DNA of 64,000 nt. Source: Viola odorata (lineage: Eukaryota > Streptophyta > Magnoliopsida > Malpighiales > Violaceae). The notes beneath the pieces are model-generated. The model saw only the letters and a program-made list of their open reading frames with translations, ran no database searches and was not told the origin of the DNA. Of the stretch, positions 40,830-53,791 are shown one piece after another. The translations under genes and the position numbers were made by a program. The stretch lies in the NCBI GenBank assembly GCA_963691705.1, contig OY829538.1, forward strand, positions 80,296,781-80,360,780, read 5' to 3'. How positions within the stretch are numbered: the first letter of the stretch is position 1; every line of letters begins with the position of its first letter.

Positions 40830-41960
40830 CTGTGCTGAAAGAAACCACCTTTAAGGTTGCCGGAAAAGCAGAAGTGGTGCCTGAATTCTTGGAAGTGGTT
40901 TTTGCACTGTAGAAAAAAGGTGGCAGAAAGAAAGAAACTGATCGGTCAAGAAACTAAGACCTGATCATGATAAGTTCGCCGCCGACTGTTGTATTTAGTA
41001 TAACTTCGGGGACTGGAGAATTGAATTGATTGTGTTGTTGAGGAGGTGCTTGGCTTTTCTATGTGAAACAGACTTCTAATATGTGGCGCTGTATTCTTTT
41101 TTTTTCCTTACTCTTTTACTCCATGAATGATATAATAAATAAAAAATTAATAATCATAATATTTGATTCCATTTATGTTGTTAAGAAAATATTGGATTTC
41201 CATTTATACCGGAAATATGCACTGACGAAGGCTGGAAGCCTGGAAGGAAGCGGTGTGGAAAATATTTTCAATTCTGAGTTCTGACCATTAGCTAAGCACT
41301 AATCTTTTATGTACAAAAACGGAACTAATAATTTCTTATTTCAAGTGTCTGATCATTTAACGATCTCCGCAATCTTAGTACGTATTTTTTTTAATTTAAG
41401 TTCACGTCGCATAGGGCGCCGTTCAAAAGTGGGCATCTGTATTAAACGATTAAGTGCAAAAAAATTGAACATCATAAATTTCCCAGGCAATAATCAATGC
41501 AGTGCACCAATAAAACAAATCCAATAACAAGAACTTACCCAAAAAAAAAGAAGTATTAAACAATTCTAACGTGAATTTAGGCCACTTACGCATCAATTTG
41601 GGTATATATAATGGGCTGGAATCATAATCCATATCAATTATCAAGTCATGCCATGTGATAGACTTGACCATGTCAATTTGCAAGTGGAACTTTGATTCTT
41701 ACTAATGGGAAGAAATCTGGTTTTCATATTTTTCAAATGCCATTACCATCGTAAAGTCAAAACTATAGTTTTCATGGCAATTCTCAAATCCAAAAACTCT
41801 CACATCAACTATAATTGCATAAATAAGATGAAAGTCAGAGCTAGAAAGCCACTCAGGAAATGCAGTTTAGCACAGTCATAAACCAAGTAACTGTTTGCCA
41901 TAAATATACAGCCAAAAGAAGCATAGCCTCGCTGAGTTTAAAGATCGAGTCACATCTGAG
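40830..41960. other. TPK promoter side and PDCD5 3' flank
   Basis: The region lies between the TPK start and the PDCD5 stop. I see no gene. Short open frames at 41063-41683 have no recognised content. Confidence 0.4.
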
Positions 41961-44253
41961 TTAATCATCATCCTCCAGAACATTACGGCGCCTATGGATC
42001 TGAAACATAAAGGCAAACATGTACAAGGTTTTAAAACAAGAATCCCATGACTGATGTGAAAGTATAGAAAGGACCACGAGAAGTAGTGCGATAACTTACA
42101 GTGACTTTTGTTTGTTTACTAGTTTGGGTGTTAATCTGTTCCAACAATGATATGAGCTTCTCCTCGGAAACCTACAGATGGAATAAAACCTGATCAATCA
42201 GCGGATTGCGGCAGATCCAAGATAAAAATCATTTATGCTTGATGTGTTGTGCGTGAAGCAAGGTGCATCAACCCATAGGATCGTTTGGTCATACCTTCTC
42301 AACTATTTGTCCCATTTGAGCAGCTCTCAGTATTACATCTTCAACACCTCTTGCCTTCTCAGGTTTCACCAAAGCAATTCGAGCAACTGCACAAATAGAG
42401 TCACGTCAGAGGAAATGCCATTTGTGACAGCAAACTTCTGGGACCAGATGCAGAGCAATTCCAAATGAAGTACTTTTTCATTCTTTACTCAATAGAATAA
42501 TCAGTACCGACTGTAAATTACACGTGTGGACTTTGAAACCAACAATTACAGTTAATCCCATCAGTTTTTCATTGAATTAGTTCCAAATCTAAAACTAGTC
42601 AGATTCACCAAAGTGAAAAAATGCTTCTTCTTTTTAATCAAGAACTAATCATCACTGTCTCATGTCAGTAACCCAGATTTACGATCTCCCAGTCATTTTC
42701 TCAAGGAGACACATCGTTCCTTGTATGCTTGAAATTTGAGACCCCCTTACCTTTTAACAGCAAAAGATCTCTGGCGTTTAACCTCAACAGAACAGTAAGC
42801 ATTTATCGTGGTTTCAGTAAAAAGATCAGTCTTCCTAAAGAAAGCTACGTTAGTCTTGTATGTTGAGCATATGAACTGACTTATGGAACTCCAACTTTTC
42901 ACTTTCCTGTACCCATGCCCTTTGTCTACCCTAATGCCATCATAATTGTTATCGCAGACTTCTCGAAAGCAAGAGAATAACTAAACCAAAAATTATCTAA
43001 CTGTTCCAGGAACAGAAAATCAGAGTTTCATTTGCTTTTCAGAAGACAATACTTAGGCGCAGAGAAAACCTATGTAGCTTTGAAATAATAACATATTCAT
43101 ATTTTCAACATGTTCTATGCACCTTAGAATAATAGCATAATTCATATTGTCAACATGTTCTATGCAGCTTAGCATAATAACGTATTCACGGTTGATGGAC
43201 GACAGCCAATGGACAATGAAAACCTCTGTGATCTGTGAAGCACTATGAGACTGATACAGTTTGCAATCTGGATTTGATATAGTTGTGTGTATAAGATGCA
43301 CGAAAAATTATGGATGTTTTTTCAGCTTCATCATTTTATAAAAATAAAAGGTTATATTTTCCCTTTTCAGTTTAGTAAATTAAACTCCAACTCTATATAG
43401 GCATATGGTAAGGAAATACAAGATTATGTATGAATCAACTAAACCACCTATACAAGAATGTTTCCCAAATTAAGTGTCAATGAGAAAGAACATATGTTGC
43501 TAACATCCTACAAAATGAACTTTCCATCCCCAAATTAATGCACCAGACCAACCCTCTAAACCATGTGACATTTAAGCTAATGAAATACTTAAAAGGAAAA
43601 TATACTATGACAACTAATATAAAGATGAAGTTTAAGTAAAGCACAAAAAACTAAAAGCATCAGAGAGGAACTAACTTCTTTCCCGAGCTTCAGAAGATAA
43701 AATCTGGCTAAGCATCAGCTGCCTTTGCTCATCAGCCGCGCTGCATCAAACACTTCAACAGTTCACACTAAATTCTTCGAAATGAAGATTCAAATTAACG
43801 ACATAAAACTCTAAACACAAGTTCTGACACAAAATTACCAATTGAATAGAACCAGAAAACAAAAAGAGTGCCCAGATCACAAACAGTAACATCAACACCT
43901 AAATTCAGACAAGAGAAGAAGAAGAAGAACCAACCTCTTGGCCTCTTCCTGAGCTTTCTGTTGCTCAGGGTTTTGCTGACTCCCCTGTTCATTGTCAAAA
44001 AAATCATTCAACGAAACACAAACCAAAAAATAAACATGAAATGAAACCCATATCAAAAAAGAAAAGAATATGGGTGATTGAAATTACCATGCCACGTTGA
44101 TCCATGAGCTCTTGCATTCTTCTTTGCCTAATTGCTTCCAGCTCCGGATCAGCCTAGAAGAACAACAGCCATGAACACAATAATAAAAAACCCTAATGAG
44201 CATCATCTGGAACCAGGAAAATAAAAATCGGAACAACAAGAAGTACTCACCAT
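41961..44253 (-). CDS. PDCD5: PDCD5-family DNA-binding protein
   Basis: Small conserved nuclear/cytosolic protein, related to human programmed cell death 5 and archaeal homologues, that binds DNA and in animals helps regulate apoptosis. Seven exons (minus) join in frame: 44253-44251 (only the ATG), 44153-44088, 43984-43935, 43740-43676, 42386-42295, 42171-42100 and 41999-41961, giving 128 aa, the usual family length. The protein starts MADPELEAIRQRRMQELMDQ, continues through a Gln/Glu/Lys-rich helix (QNPEQQKAQEEAKR), then the core ILSSEARER and ARIALVKPEKARGVEDVILR, and ends IHRRRNVLEDDD. Unusually, the first coding exon is just the start codon followed at once by GTGAGT. It is divergently paired with the methyltransferase gene, start codons 545 bp apart. 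No defects seen. Confidence 0.95.
43101..43190. repeat. 45-bp tandem duplication in a PDCD5 intron
   Basis: ATTTTCAACATGTTCTATGC (43101) and ATTGTCAACATGTTCTATGC (43146) begin two adjacent units of 45 bp with a few substitutions. A partial copy of the flanking sequence precedes them. Confidence 0.75.
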
Positions 44254-44798
44254 TGAATTGAGTTATGGACGAAGCTGAATCTCTTTCCCGGTCAAGCTCG
44301 TGCTGCTCTTAAGAAAGTTAGTTAGCTGACAGTGCGTACTTAGCGTTTGCCGGACGCGAGTTCTTTCAGCCCTATATCTCACCGTATTCATTTTCGAAGC
44401 CAGACGCGTTTCCTAAACGACATCGTTTCCTTTTTCTTTTCTTTTAAAAAGAATTTTTTTACAATAAACTAAATTACTAATCTCTCTGCCAAAAAAAACT
44501 AAAAAAACTAAAAAAACTTTGTATTTTAAATTATGTATTTCTTTTAAGACAATGAAAATAAAAACTCATAATTTTTTGATCACATCAAACGGCCACAAAT
44601 CCTCCAAATTAAATCTCACATTTTGATAACCATCAAACGGCTAGTAATACTTCTCTCAATATTGTAATCATGTCCTTGTCCTCAACTCCACTTTAACAAA
44701 ACCAAACTCTACTACTACTAGAAAGAGTAAGGAAGGACCTGTGCTGTTACTTCACTAGAAAAAAAACAGAGAAGAAGAAGAAGAAGAAGAAGTAGCAG
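44254..44798. promoter_or_regulatory. Shared promoter region between PDCD5 and methyltransferase gene
   Basis: 545 bp separate the two divergent start codons, so both transcripts must start here. Immediately before the methyltransferase ATG is a (GAA)n leader (44772-44793). No TATA box stands out on either strand. Confidence 0.5.
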
Positions 44799-45932
44799 AT
44801 GGGTTTCACCATGGGTTTGAATCTGCTGCTTCTCATAGCCATGGTAGCTACCAACATCCTCTCTCTCTACCACCTCTCCTCCACCGTCCAATCTCCAAAA
44901 CCACCAGCTCCTCTACCCATCCCTGACCACCTCATTCACCAGCTCAACACCATACGCGCCACCATCACTCACCTCACGCGCCACCACCCCTCCTCCTCAT
45001 CTGATCCCGCCACCACCTCCACTTCCTCTTCTCCACCAATCCCACCAGATCTCCTCCTCCATTCCCACCTCTCTCCAATCGCCTCCGCCTGCCACCACCA
45101 CCCAGACCTCCTCCACAAGTACATGAGCTACCAACCTTACGCGCTTTGCCCTCATGATTCTGATCTAGCTGAGTCATTAATCCTCCGTGGCTGCCACCCT
45201 CTCCCCCGCCGTCGCTGCTTCTCCAAAACCCCACCAAAACCCCCTTCTTCACTCCCTCATAACCCTTTCCCTTCATCATTTCTTGACTCCAATGTGATTT
45301 GGAGCAAGTATTCTTGCAAATCGTTTTCCTGCTTAGCTAAGCAAAACCCAAGTCTTGGGTTCGATCAAGAAACTGAGATCTCCAAATTTATGAGTTATAA
45401 GTCTGAGTTGGATCTTCCAATTCCTCAGTTGTTGCAGGTTGCGAAATCTGCAAGTTCTGCTATTAGGCTTGGTGTGGATATTGGTGGTGGGACTGGTACT
45501 TTCGCTGCGAGAATGAAGCAGTACAATGTCACTGTAGTGACTACTACGATGAACTTCAATGCGCCTAATAATGAAGTTGTGGCAATGAGGGGTTTAGTGC
45601 CGCTCCACGTACCGTTGCAGCAGCGGTTGCCGGTGTTCGATGGGGTGTTGGATCTGGTGAGGTGTGGTCATGCAGTGAATAGATGGATACCATTGACAAT
45701 GTTGGAGTTCTTGTTGTATGATGTGGATAGAGTGTTGAGAGCTGGTGGGTTCTTGTGGTTGGATCATTTCTTTAGTAAAAAAATGGATCTTGATAACGTC
45801 TATGGGCCCTTGATTAGGAAATTGGGGTACAAGAAGGTGAAGTGGGCAACTGGGAATAAGACTGATTCTAGTGGATTGAAGAATGGAGAGGTTTACTTGA
45901 TTGCTCTTCTGCAAAAACCCGTGTTGAAATGA
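44799..45932 (+). CDS. Plant-specific SAM methyltransferase-like membrane protein (At1g29790-type)
   Basis: Intronless 377-aa protein of a plant family annotated as S-adenosylmethionine-dependent methyltransferase-like; its substrate is not known to me. An N-terminal hydrophobic anchor (LNLLLLIAMVATNILSLYHL, residues 7-26) suggests a type II membrane protein of the secretory pathway. A Pro/Ser/His-rich low-complexity linker of about 70 residues follows, then the globular part. The nucleotide-binding loop VDIGGGTGTFAARM lies near residue 225 and matches SAM motif I. FDGVLDLVRCGHAVNRW and FLLYDVDRVLRAGGFLWLDH follow and resemble the post-I region and motif III of class I methyltransferases. The start codon is the first ATG after a GAA-rich leader, and a second in-frame ATG lies at codon 5. 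Divergent to PDCD5. Confidence 0.9.
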   Translation: MGFTMGLNLLLLIAMVATNILSLYHLSSTVQSPKPPAPLPIPDHLIHQLNTIRATITHLTRHHPSSSSDPATTSTSSSPPIPPDLLLHSHLSPIASACHHHPDLLHKYMSYQPYALCPHDSDLAESLILRGCHPLPRRRCFSKTPPKPPSSLPHNPFPSSFLDSNVIWSKYSCKSFSCLAKQNPSLGFDQETEISKFMSYKSELDLPIPQLLQVAKSASSAIRLGVDIGGGTGTFAARMKQYNVTVVTTTMNFNAPNNEVVAMRGLVPLHVPLQQRLPVFDGVLDLVRCGHAVNRWIPLTMLEFLLYDVDRVLRAGGFLWLDHFFSKKMDLDNVYGPLIRKLGYKKVKWATGNKTDSSGLKNGEVYLIALLQKPVLK

Positions 45933-48643
45933 GAATCAGAATTCGTCTGAGGTAACTCTCGATCTCTAGATTGTTAGATTCTAGATGTGAAATAGTTGAA
46001 TTATGATATAAGAGTATGAATGCTGCTGTGATACTTGTTAGGAATTAACTGTCCCTTAAGCTAAGTGTTGGTATTGCTGACAATCAATTTGACCATCGAT
46101 GCTCTAATATCACTGAGAAGATTTTTGGATTTGTTGCCTTTCTGATACTTCTGCTGAATTTTGCTTTAAAATCCTCCTCTCCTTTCAGTATCTTTAAACT
46201 CCTATTATATCCTATAAAAGGTGGCTATGTTTGCATCATGGTGATCTAGATACATGATTAGGACTCGAATATTCAAAACAGTATATAATAATGTGGCAAC
46301 CCATGTCTACCTAAGCTCTTGGGGATTGTTAGCTCATAAAAAGTGAGTATAATTTGCCCCAAGAGTTCTGTTTTTCACATAACGTTGCGATGCTTCTTTC
46401 CTTTTAAGAAGAGTGACTGCCTCTTCTGAAACTTTCCCCTGCCTCTCGGTCTTACAAAGATCATGTACTTGGTGCCGATGTTTGCTGTCGATGATTGCTT
46501 TCTTTCGTGTGAGTTGTCAGGGTATGGTTCTTGTAGATCATCAGAGATATTGTGTCTCAGTTATAGGGCTGGGAGGAAAAACTTGCTCACTAGTACAAAA
46601 ACTCATCCAAATCAAGGACGGAAACTAACAACAATTGTAGGGATATGTTGTATTTAAATTGTTTGTTGTTTAGTAATTTGAACTTGTGCTATCATAGGCA
46701 ATTCATTTGTGGCAATTTCTGTTTTTTTGGTTTCAGATTTGTCACAAAATTGCAGCTTTTGGGTTCAGAGTCGTCACAAACTACCTTCTTCAACTTCAGA
46801 TATCCTCACCTTACATGGAAGATGTGGCCCTCAGATTAGCAATGAAGTAACATGTTAATCTTTCATGTTGAGAAGGAGACTGCAGATCAATGTTGTAATC
46901 TGTAAAGATTTGTATAATCGAAACAGTCATAGGCCGAACGACGAAAATTGTAAAATCAAAGAGGTTACTACTTATTACAAATCTAGGATTAAGAATGATT
47001 GGCTTGTATTTGGATCTTTTAATGCATAGGATATTTATTTATTAATTCAATGAAATTGTTGAGGAATCAATCAACAAAACATACTTCTACTGCTACACTA
47101 CTACTACTTTTTGTATTGGCTGACAAATCTATGGCTCCATTACAGGGGGAAAAGTGGACTTTAGGCATGTAATGGCCGACATTTTAAAAGGAAAAAGAAA
47201 GGGATGATCCATGCATGGAAAAAGAGAAGAAAATAAATCTGGGAAATGGAGGAAAAGGGAGCACTGAAATAGGAAGAAGATCATGAAAGTGCTTTGCCCT
47301 TGCCCATCATTCATGATCCACTTTGAATAATCAATCATTTGAGACAAGTGGGTGACTTAGACTTTTTACCTATTTGGGTCCCAGAAAGAGACTTGTCTAC
47401 AAATTCTAGCTACTTATTTTTCAGGTGTTCGGTAGGTTCTCTTTACTCCTTCCCAATATGATACTTCTTTCCGAATATGAGATCAATCTCGTTCAAGCAA
47501 AGATGAAATAAAATTTTCTGATAATTAACTAGAATGCATTGAAGAAAGTCATAAGATGTACTCCCTCTAGTCTAGTCTCCAAACGAGAGTGCGTCTTGGT
47601 TGATTACAATAATACCCCTGCACTATTAATTTATTTACCACACTGCCATTCTGCCTCTCTCCCTCATCCTCCATCTCTGCCTTCTTCATCAACAACCCAC
47701 TGCCCCATTTTCCTCCGTCCCAAAAATTGCCGCCGTCACACCACCACTCCTCCATGTTTTATTCATTATCCAACTTGAGATCTAATTCCAATCCAACAGA
47801 TCTCACCCATTTCAATCCCACCCAACAATTCTTCACCCAACCCATCTTTACCGATCCCCCAACCCCAACCACAATCGCCGCCACCGCAGCAGCAAGAACA
47901 CCGTCCAACCCAATTAAAACCCAAAATAGATACAAAACAAGGAAAACCCATCTCAAAAATCCCATCCCATCATCATCATCGTCAACAAAAATGGCAAAAA
48001 CAATTATGCGTTTGAGATAAGAGAGATGAAGAGAACAGCAGCAGAAGCAGAAGCAACAAGAAAGACAGCAATGGCAGCAGCAACAATTCTTTCATCAGCA
48101 GCAACAAAAAATCATTGAAGAAAAATTCATAAGATGTATTACACACTCTGTTCTACAGAAATCTAGGCTACTCTTTACAAGCTTATTAGCACATCAAGGT
48201 GGCCTAAAAGAGGGATCCTGCTACTGAATTAGCAAAGATGACACCAACTTCCCTGGTCGAACTATGTTTTGCGAGCAGTCCACTCGACTGGCAAGACTAA
48301 GACTCGAGGGTCAGAAAGATGCAAGTTTAATGCTCCCATTTCAATTGAAAAAGTTAAGAATGACATCCGAAAACGACTTCTTGCAATCTGAAGAACTAAA
48401 TCAGAAACATGCGCATCAGCGCATGGCAACAATAACAAACAATGACACAGTGTAGACCAAAGAACCTGGTTATTTATTGAAAAAAAACTGTTACCTTGAT
48501 CTATGGCATCGGTTTATATTACAAACCAGACATCCCCGCTACCATTTATGCAGAACTATAGGTAAAGCCGTAAAGGTCGAAATCCTAAGAAGACAAACCG
48601 AAACCCTACTTTTTTATGCTTCTGCATAAACTTGATTTCTCTA
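45933..48643. other. Spacer with 3' UTRs and low-complexity sequence
   Basis: 2.7 kb without a supported gene. The left end is the methyltransferase 3' UTR and the right end the PCD 3' UTR. A 47.6-48.1 kb stretch is rich in CCA/CAT and then CAG/CAA triplets and gives short Pro-, Ser- or Gln-rich open frames on both strands, which I attribute to composition. Confidence 0.4.
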
Positions 48644-50699
48644 TCAGATAGAGTTCTCAGGTTGCAGCTTCTTTCTCAGAAGATGGTGCAGACCAAGCCC
48701 GTTGATCTTAGCAGCAAGTATGAAGTCATTTTCTGTTAGTCCACCTGAGCAAAGTATACAATAGATCACAATCAGAATTCTTCCAGCAAAGTCCAAATAA
48801 AAGTAATGAGGGCTAAAACAAAAGCCCATCTGCACTAAATAGGCTCAGATGAACTGGCAAGACCAGCACAATAAGTACATTATTTAACAGAAGATCATAT
48901 CCACATGTGCTCCCGTATGTTAGGTAAACCATTAACAGGAGGGAGGAAACAAGACTCAAATTCAACAGTAGTACTTAACAAAGTCGTACATTTAAAACAC
49001 ATAAAAGAATATCACACTTGCAACAAAAGAAAACAGGAAAAAAAAAACAAAAGTAAAGATAGGATTTGGCTTAGAAATGATCTAGGTTGAAGGATTGGGT
49101 AAATATTGCACATAACAAAGTCAAGTAATTAATAGAATATCTCACCAACTGCATGAGTCCATATGTCAATTTTTACGTTGTTCCATCCAACCAGATGAAG
49201 ATCTGGATGATGACCTGCATAGACCACAATATCACACTCATCAATGTCAAAAAGAAATTAATGGGAAAGAAATTGCATTGCCACTAAATGAATCAGACAA
49301 ATGAGCAAATTACAAGCAAAGGCGTAAATACCTTCAGCTTCAGCAACATTCCCTACAAGCTGGAATAGCTCCAACCCTTTGGTGAAACTCTTTACCTTCC
49401 ATGATCGATTCAGCTTTAGTGTGCCATTATCATTCTCCAAATTCCACCCAGAGACCTGAAGCAATTACTCCTTTAAAACAGTACATTGTACAGTAAAGAT
49501 AGCAGAAAACACAAATTCAAATACAGACCTTTGACATAATATCTTTTGCACTTTCTTCGGACATGGGCCTCATATCCTTTGAGTTGCATGGTACACACTT
49601 CTTAGCAGCCAAATCTAGCATTACAAGCAATTATTACTGGCAGAAAGCAAATCAAATTCCAAGATGCAAGCACTTGAAAACCTCATTCCCAGTCAGGCAT
49701 TAAATCTAGCTGTATAACCGGGAGAAAAATCACAAAGATGGGCTAACCAACTCGACTAAACCTCAGACCCAGATTAGATGGAAGGAATGAACTTCCCATC
49801 TTCATCTCATTCAATGGCTAAACATTTAGTAAGCTGTATACTAGATTCAATTGATAATCATCCGTCTCTGACTCCAAATCAAGCTATATGCTAACTTCTA
49901 CTGATCAAGTAATCAAGCAGTAATTGCAACTATCTAATATTGCATCACAGAAGGCTCTCTGAATAAAGAATCGAATCTTGAGGATACCACACAGGATACT
50001 AACTGCAATGCTATGAAATAGCAATAATCCATTATTAGCTTTTCGGAAAGCATAAGAGATCAACATTACGTAGGAACCATAGTCGAAATCCACAATCCGA
50101 GCCCCTAATAAACCAAGTTCCCAACTACCAAATGACGGAATCCTAATTCCAATGACCAAAGGACTTGACTAAATATGAATAACAACAAATAGAAAATAAC
50201 TAAAGGTTATGACGCACCTCCACCAGTGCAAAAAGTTCTAAATCCATAAACCATATTCCTATTCCATGACACACCCACATAATCCTGATGTATGCGAGTC
50301 ACTTGAGTATTGGAGCTGTATAGAAGTACAAAACTTTTAATTCACTCCGTAAACTCTTAGAAAAGGGTAGGATAAAGTAAGTATTTTTCATGCATTAAAC
50401 CACCTCAATAAATGAAAAGAAAAGGTAACAAGAAATGGGTCATTTCAAAATGGAGCAAACATAAACGAAGTGAAGGAATGAAACATGGGTTATGTGAGAG
50501 AAGTACCATCCATGACCTCCAACGAAGAGAGCTTCTAACAGAGATGGTAATTGCAGCACCTGGAATTATGTTCATGTCAGAAGAAGAAAGTTGCCGTATG
50601 AAAAAGAAAAGAGGTGATGAGAGAGAGAGAGAGAGTACGGTGTACCTGAGGTTTAGAGAGAGAAAGCGGCGGGCGAAGTAGCAACCGATTCATGCTCAT
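48644..50699 (-). CDS. PCD: Pterin-4a-carbinolamine dehydratase, mitochondrial type
   Basis: PCD/DCoH-like enzyme that dehydrates 4a-hydroxytetrahydropterin and so recycles the pterin cofactor. Six exons (minus) join in frame: 50699-50646, 50559-50517, 49614-49529, 49455-49332, 49214-49146 and 48744-48644, giving 158 aa. The first exon (MSMNRLLLRPPLSLSKPQ) is Arg/Ser/Leu-rich without acidic residues, as in a mitochondrial presequence. The 43-nt second exon rests on frame and GT-AG logic only. The conserved core has CVPCNSKDMRPMSEESA, WNLENDNGTLKLNRSWKVKS, then GHHPDLHLVGWNNVKIDIWT with the catalytic His pair and HAVGGLTENDFILAAKI. It closely resembles remembered At1g29810, not the larger plastid PCD-like Rubisco assembly factor. 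The start codon faces coatomer zeta, 716 bp away. Confidence 0.92.
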
Positions 50700-51415
50700 G
50701 ACTGAAGCTGATTGAAACATGTGGTTTATTCACTGACGTGCGGTGATGGTTTTCTGTCTATTCTTTTTCCTTCTACTAATAAATAATGAAATCAATCTTC
50801 TTCTTTTCTTTTTGCCTGAAAACAAATATGATTTTTTTCTGCTGTTGACTCTAGCCAAAAAAAAATTATTATTATTATTTTCATTTTCTACTACTATTAG
50901 TACTAATTAAATTTTGTAATTAGTCAAATAGTTCGTCTGAAACTTTTAAAAAATTATGAGATCGAATCCTTATAAAAATTACAAAATTAAATTTGAGAAA
51001 TGAAAAGACATTTTCAAAAGAAAAAATAGACATAAAATAATAAAAAATACTATGATTTACATCATCATTTTTTTGCACTTTTGCTGGTATTTAATGTTAT
51101 AATGGCTTTATATTTTCAAATTTTTTCAATAATTATTTGTAGATTTTTTTTTATAAAAATAAATAAAATATTGTTAGTATTTTTCAGGGGAAAAAAGCAG
51201 TCCTTTATGTTTATTTATTTTTCCGGCTAATCCCCAAGTCAAAACTCAAGTAAAAAACAGTCAAATTCACCGAAAGAAAACCGATGCACAAAAACACCAA
51301 TTCTGCTGCCACTATTATATATTTTTGGTAGCAAGAGCAAAATATTTTCTCCTCGATCGCATTATTCCCTCATTTTCCTCAGCTGGTGTAACAGATCGAC
51401 TCTTCGCCAATCATT
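50700..51415. promoter_or_regulatory. Divergent promoter region, PCD and coatomer zeta
   Basis: 716 bp between two opposite start codons; it must hold both promoters and leaders. It is AT-rich around 50820-51200. No other gene is present. Confidence 0.45.
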
Positions 51416-52951
51416 ATGGTGAGTTCCTTTTACCATCCCTCTCATTATGCATGTGTCGATGGTTGATTCATCTTTGAACGAGCAACTCTGGGTTCTGCTT
51501 AGTGTTTCACGTCTGCAGTGCAGATCCATGTTTTTTTCTTGTTTTGTTTCGTTTATGGCGTTTTATGGATGATATAGCATGTGGGTTTTGGGTTTTGTGG
51601 TTGAATTGGCGAATTATGATCTGGGTTTTGTGAGATCTTGTGTAGTAATTCTTTTTGTGCAATGTTGTGGTGTATAATATATGCGTGTAGGAGACATGTC
51701 CTTCAGTGAAAAATATCCTTCTGCTGGATTCTGAAGGGAAGCGTGTAGCGGTTAAGTACTATTCTGATGACTGGCAATCAAATGGTGCCAAGGAAGCTTA
51801 TGAGAAATCTGTGTTTACCAAGACTCAAAAGACAAATGCCCGAACTGAAGGTACAAGTACTTGCAAAATGCTCTTATTTGGTTATTAGGGATTGTTGTTT
51901 ATTGTTGGATCGTTTAGCTTTTAATCGGGTGGGCATTTGTTGAAGAGCTTTAAAGTCAGTGGTAAGTTGATTGTTGAAGCTAGTTTGTACCTGGTGCTAG
52001 TTTAATAAAGATATGTAGGATGATTTATTGTGGGTGCTGGGTTACTTTGTTCAGCTTGTGATTATTGATGTGTGGTTGGTTGTTGCTTTTCCTACAGTGG
52101 AGATAACAATGCTGGAGAACAACATTGTCGTTTACAAGTCCGTGCAAGATCTTCACTTTTTGGTTACTGGAAGTGAAAATGAAAATGAGCTCATCTTGGC
52201 TACAGTTCTTCAGGGATTTTTTGATTCAGTTAACCTTCTTCTTAGGTTAGTCAATAGTGCTCCTGGCTTTGTCTTTCTGTACTTACAAATATTGTCTGCT
52301 GTGAAATGCTGCTCTTTTTCTAAATTTGAAATCGCTTTGAACTATCCCTTTTGTAGAGGTAATGTGGAGAAGAAAGAAGCACTTGAAAATCTAGATCTCA
52401 TTCTGCTGTGCCTTGATGAAATTATTGACGGCGGGTATGTTTTGTGCCTCCATTTTAAACAACGCATCATTACCTTGTTTCCGTAGCTTGCAACTTTGCT
52501 TTATTCATCTCTCTCCTGATTATTTCAGCTTGCCTTTTTATAATTAGGTGTTCGGCTATTATATGTAGCGTAATAGATTTGTGAAGTATTTTGAAGTAAA
52601 TTGTCATAAAAAGTTTATTCCTCAAGAGTTATTTCTCTTTACACGCCCTTACCAACCAGAAATTACTTTTTGACTTCCATGCAGCATTGTTCTGGAGACT
52701 GATCCCAATGTCATCGCCGGAAAGGTAGCAAGTAATATGGAAGCTGGAGCTTCATTGTCTGAGCAGGTATTGTAACTTGAACCTACCTGTACTTGTGCAA
52801 ATTTGATTTTTTTGGTAAATATGGATTATGATTAAGCATATCATGGACGATTGCCATAATACTAACAATGATGGATCTTTCCTCTTTGTAGACTATATCA
52901 CAAGCACTTGCTACCGCACGCGAACATCTGACAAGATCCCTTCTTAAATGA
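51416..52951 (+). CDS. COPZ: Coatomer subunit zeta (COPI)
   Basis: Small sigma-like adaptor subunit of the COPI coat that drives Golgi-to-ER and intra-Golgi vesicle traffic, working with gamma-COP in the F-subcomplex. Six exons join in frame: 51416-51418 (ATG alone), 51691-51850, 52098-52245, 52357-52434, 52685-52766 and 52892-52951, giving 176 aa, the normal length. Diagnostic stretches are [95 protein letters not shown] and, at the end, [18 protein letters not shown]. Like PDCD5 in this window, its first coding exon is only the start codon followed by GTGAGT. Divergently oriented from PCD. No defects seen. Confidence 0.96.
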
Positions 52952-53791
52952 TACGTGAACATGATAAAAGGAGGAGCTACGATGGTTCTCGCGTTTTCTA
53001 GCTTTAGGTACTAGTGTTCTGGTTGTAAGCATCATTTTCCATTTGATACCCCTACTTGAAGTCGGTGGGTGATGCTTGTTATAGAGTGCGGGTTGGCTGC
53101 CGAAAGCTCCCATTTCTTGTGACTACTTTAGTTTGGCTTTCTATAAACTTTTATCGGTGGGAAGAATACTTGAAAAGAACTGGTGATGGGAAGAGGGTTT
53201 TTGTGTAGTAACTTTAGAGTATAGAATTCATGCACAGTAATAACCATTTACATCGATACTGTTATTTGCCTTTCGCAATTTTTTTGAGATTTCATCAAAG
53301 CACTGTTCTTGTTTCCTGCGGATGTGGAAGACCAAAGCTATTTCATTGAAAATGGCTTGGTAACGAGCTTGCATGACAATATTGCATAAATTTGTGGCAA
53401 TTGGCTTGGTTTGCCTGCACAAAGCCTTACGGTGTTGTTAAACTTTAACCTAGGGCTGTAACACCAACGTAAAATTGTATTAACCGACGTAAATAACGAT
53501 GAACTAAATCTCAAATGACAAATAAAATGGGTCTCCCATTATTAGCATCTCTGTTCTGATAAAAAAAATAGCCTTTGTCATTCTCGAAAGCTCATACTGG
53601 GGCAAATCAGTGCATCATCTTTCTCGATCCTGGGAGTGGGATGCAGCATTTTAGCTTCCAAAAGTGAATGGAAAGACCCTGTTGTTAGATCTGTTCTAAT
53701 GATGACCTATTTGGTATGAGATCCCTAAACAGGAAGCAGAAGTTAGTAACACCGGTCGTGGAAAGAGGTGGCAGTTGAATCGTTACTTCCT
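52952..53791. other. Convergent 3' flanks of coatomer zeta and CorA-like gene
   Basis: 3' UTR-like sequence on both sides. No further gene is seen. Confidence 0.4.

Noticed and set aside
44974..45279. Gly-rich open frame antisense to the methyltransferase gene
   Set aside because: Shadow of the Pro/Ser/His-rich linker on the other strand.
47559..47567. TACTCCCTC, a Stowaway-like end
   Set aside because: No matching inverted end nearby.
47539..48020. Overlapping Pro/Ser/Thr-rich frames on both strands
   Set aside because: Triplet-rich composition opens several frames at once; no domain, no consistent start and no splice context.
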